Source: a bacterium (GTDB taxonomy: Bacteria > SZUA-79 > Acidulodesulfobacterales > Acidulodesulfobacteraceae). Taken from it: a stretch of DNA of 7,230 bases. Below are positions 6,718 to 7,230 of the stretch, one piece after another. The notes below the pieces were generated by a model. The model was not told the origin of the DNA. It saw only the letters and a program-made list of their open reading frames with translations, and did no database searches. The position numbers were made by a program, and so were the translations under genes. Location: positions 1 to 7,230 of the forward strand of contig JAJZLA010000071.1 of assembly GCA_021803845.1 (NCBI GenBank), in the 5' to 3' direction. Positions within the stretch are counted from its first letter, which is position 1. Each line of letters begins with the position of its first letter.

Positions 6718-7197
6718 TTAATTTCCGTAGTTGCCGTCCGGAGACATGGAAGGCATAACCGCTTCCTGCAATATGGAATTGTTTTCGTAAATATACTGCA
6801 TTATATAAATCACTTTTCCTACGTTTCTCCCATACTGCAATTTTTCGTAAACGTTAGGTACGTATTTTATAGTTTTGAATAGTATCGGATAACCGTAAAG
6901 ATTTTTTTCGATCAAAGAACTTAACGGTATTACCGCCGAATTATTAGAAATAGCAAATTCCAGCCAGCATACTCCGCCGGCATTAAACACCGCTTCGTAT
7001 TTAACTTTGTTAATCTTATATTCGTATGCCGTTATACCGGAATTTTTATAATTATACTGCGACAGATCGGGCTGTATAATATAAAGTTTTTTCAAAGAAA
7101 TCTTTTGCATTTTGTATTTTGACTGCATATTTTTTAAAGTGCCGCCTACCGCCGCATAAACTTTATTGCAGTTAATATAATTTAACGCAAACAGCAT
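6718..7197 (-). CDS. Unrecognised small protein, probably exported; start uncertain
   Basis: I do not recognise this 159-codon gene. The product is basic and rich in Tyr, Asn, Lys and Ile, with few acidic residues. The first part, LFALNYINCNKVYA followed by AVGG, looks like the core and cleavage site (VYA, residues 12-15) of a signal peptide but lacks a positive start. Reading upstream in frame adds Ile-Arg-Lys-Tyr-Gly-Ile-Ala-Ala-Gly before the ATG, which would supply the basic start of a signal peptide. That stretch contains no ATG, GTG or TTG and is closed by TAA at 7225-7227. The true start is therefore unclear. No lipobox is present: Cys10 follows YIN. The remainder (about 16-159) looks like a compact secreted domain with aromatic-rich strands; WLEFAISNNSAVIPLSS (78-94) is a typical stretch. 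It is convergent with the DUF1015 gene, 22 bases apart. Codon use resembles its neighbours, so it is probably a real gene. Confidence 0.55.
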   Translation of the reverse strand: MLFALNYINCNKVYAAVGGTLKNMQSKYKMQKISLKKLYIIQPDLSQYNYKNSGITAYEYKINKVKYEAVFNAGGVCWLEFAISNNSAVIPLSSLIEKNLYGYPILFKTIKYVPNVYEKLQYGRNVGKVIYIMQYIYENNSILQEAVMPSMSPDGNYGN

Positions 7198-7230
7198 ACC
7201 CGCCGCAATCCCATACTTCCGTATTTACCG

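Overview
This is an AT-rich bacterial window with two divergent, ordinary chromosomal gene blocks and one unrecognised gene at the right edge. Every identification comes from reading the translated sequence; no database was searched. The minus-strand block is the class I heat-shock operon in the order hrcA-grpE-dnaK, with dnaK cut by the left edge. The plus-strand block is resB-ccsA, the two membrane proteins of System II cytochrome c maturation, followed by a DUF1015-family gene. The combination fits an AT-rich Gram-negative bacterium with c-type cytochromes. A deltaproteobacterial-type lineage is possible, but the window alone cannot settle the taxonomy.

Layout from left to right. Positions 1-795 (minus) hold the first 265 codons of dnaK. 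Positions 907-1584 (minus) are grpE and 1654-2736 (minus) are hrcA. The 245-base gap at 2737-2981 holds the control region. It contains a CIRCE operator (2809-2835) and a sigma-70-type promoter (2841-2869) firing leftward into hrcA. A second promoter-like pair (2947-2975) fires rightward and sits so close to resB that the transcript may have no leader. resB (2982-4337), ccsA (4373-5287) and the DUF1015 gene (5373-6695) follow on the plus strand. A perfect 13-bp inverted repeat (6658-6690) spans the last codons of the DUF1015 gene, 22 bases before the end of a convergent minus-strand gene of unknown function (6718-7197).

How the genes work together. HrcA should bind CIRCE and repress its own operon; GrpE is the nucleotide-exchange factor for DnaK. 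ResB and CcsA form the complex that moves haem across the membrane and attaches it to apocytochrome c. The DUF1015 gene probably shares their transcript, but its link to haem or cytochromes is not shown.

I found no mobile element, CRISPR array, tRNA, rRNA or convincingly new system. The points most worth a second look are the possible leaderless resB mRNA, the coding-end palindrome, an in-frame 27-bp duplication inside hrcA, the unclear start of the last gene, and the uncharacterised DUF1015 protein with its DGHHR motif.
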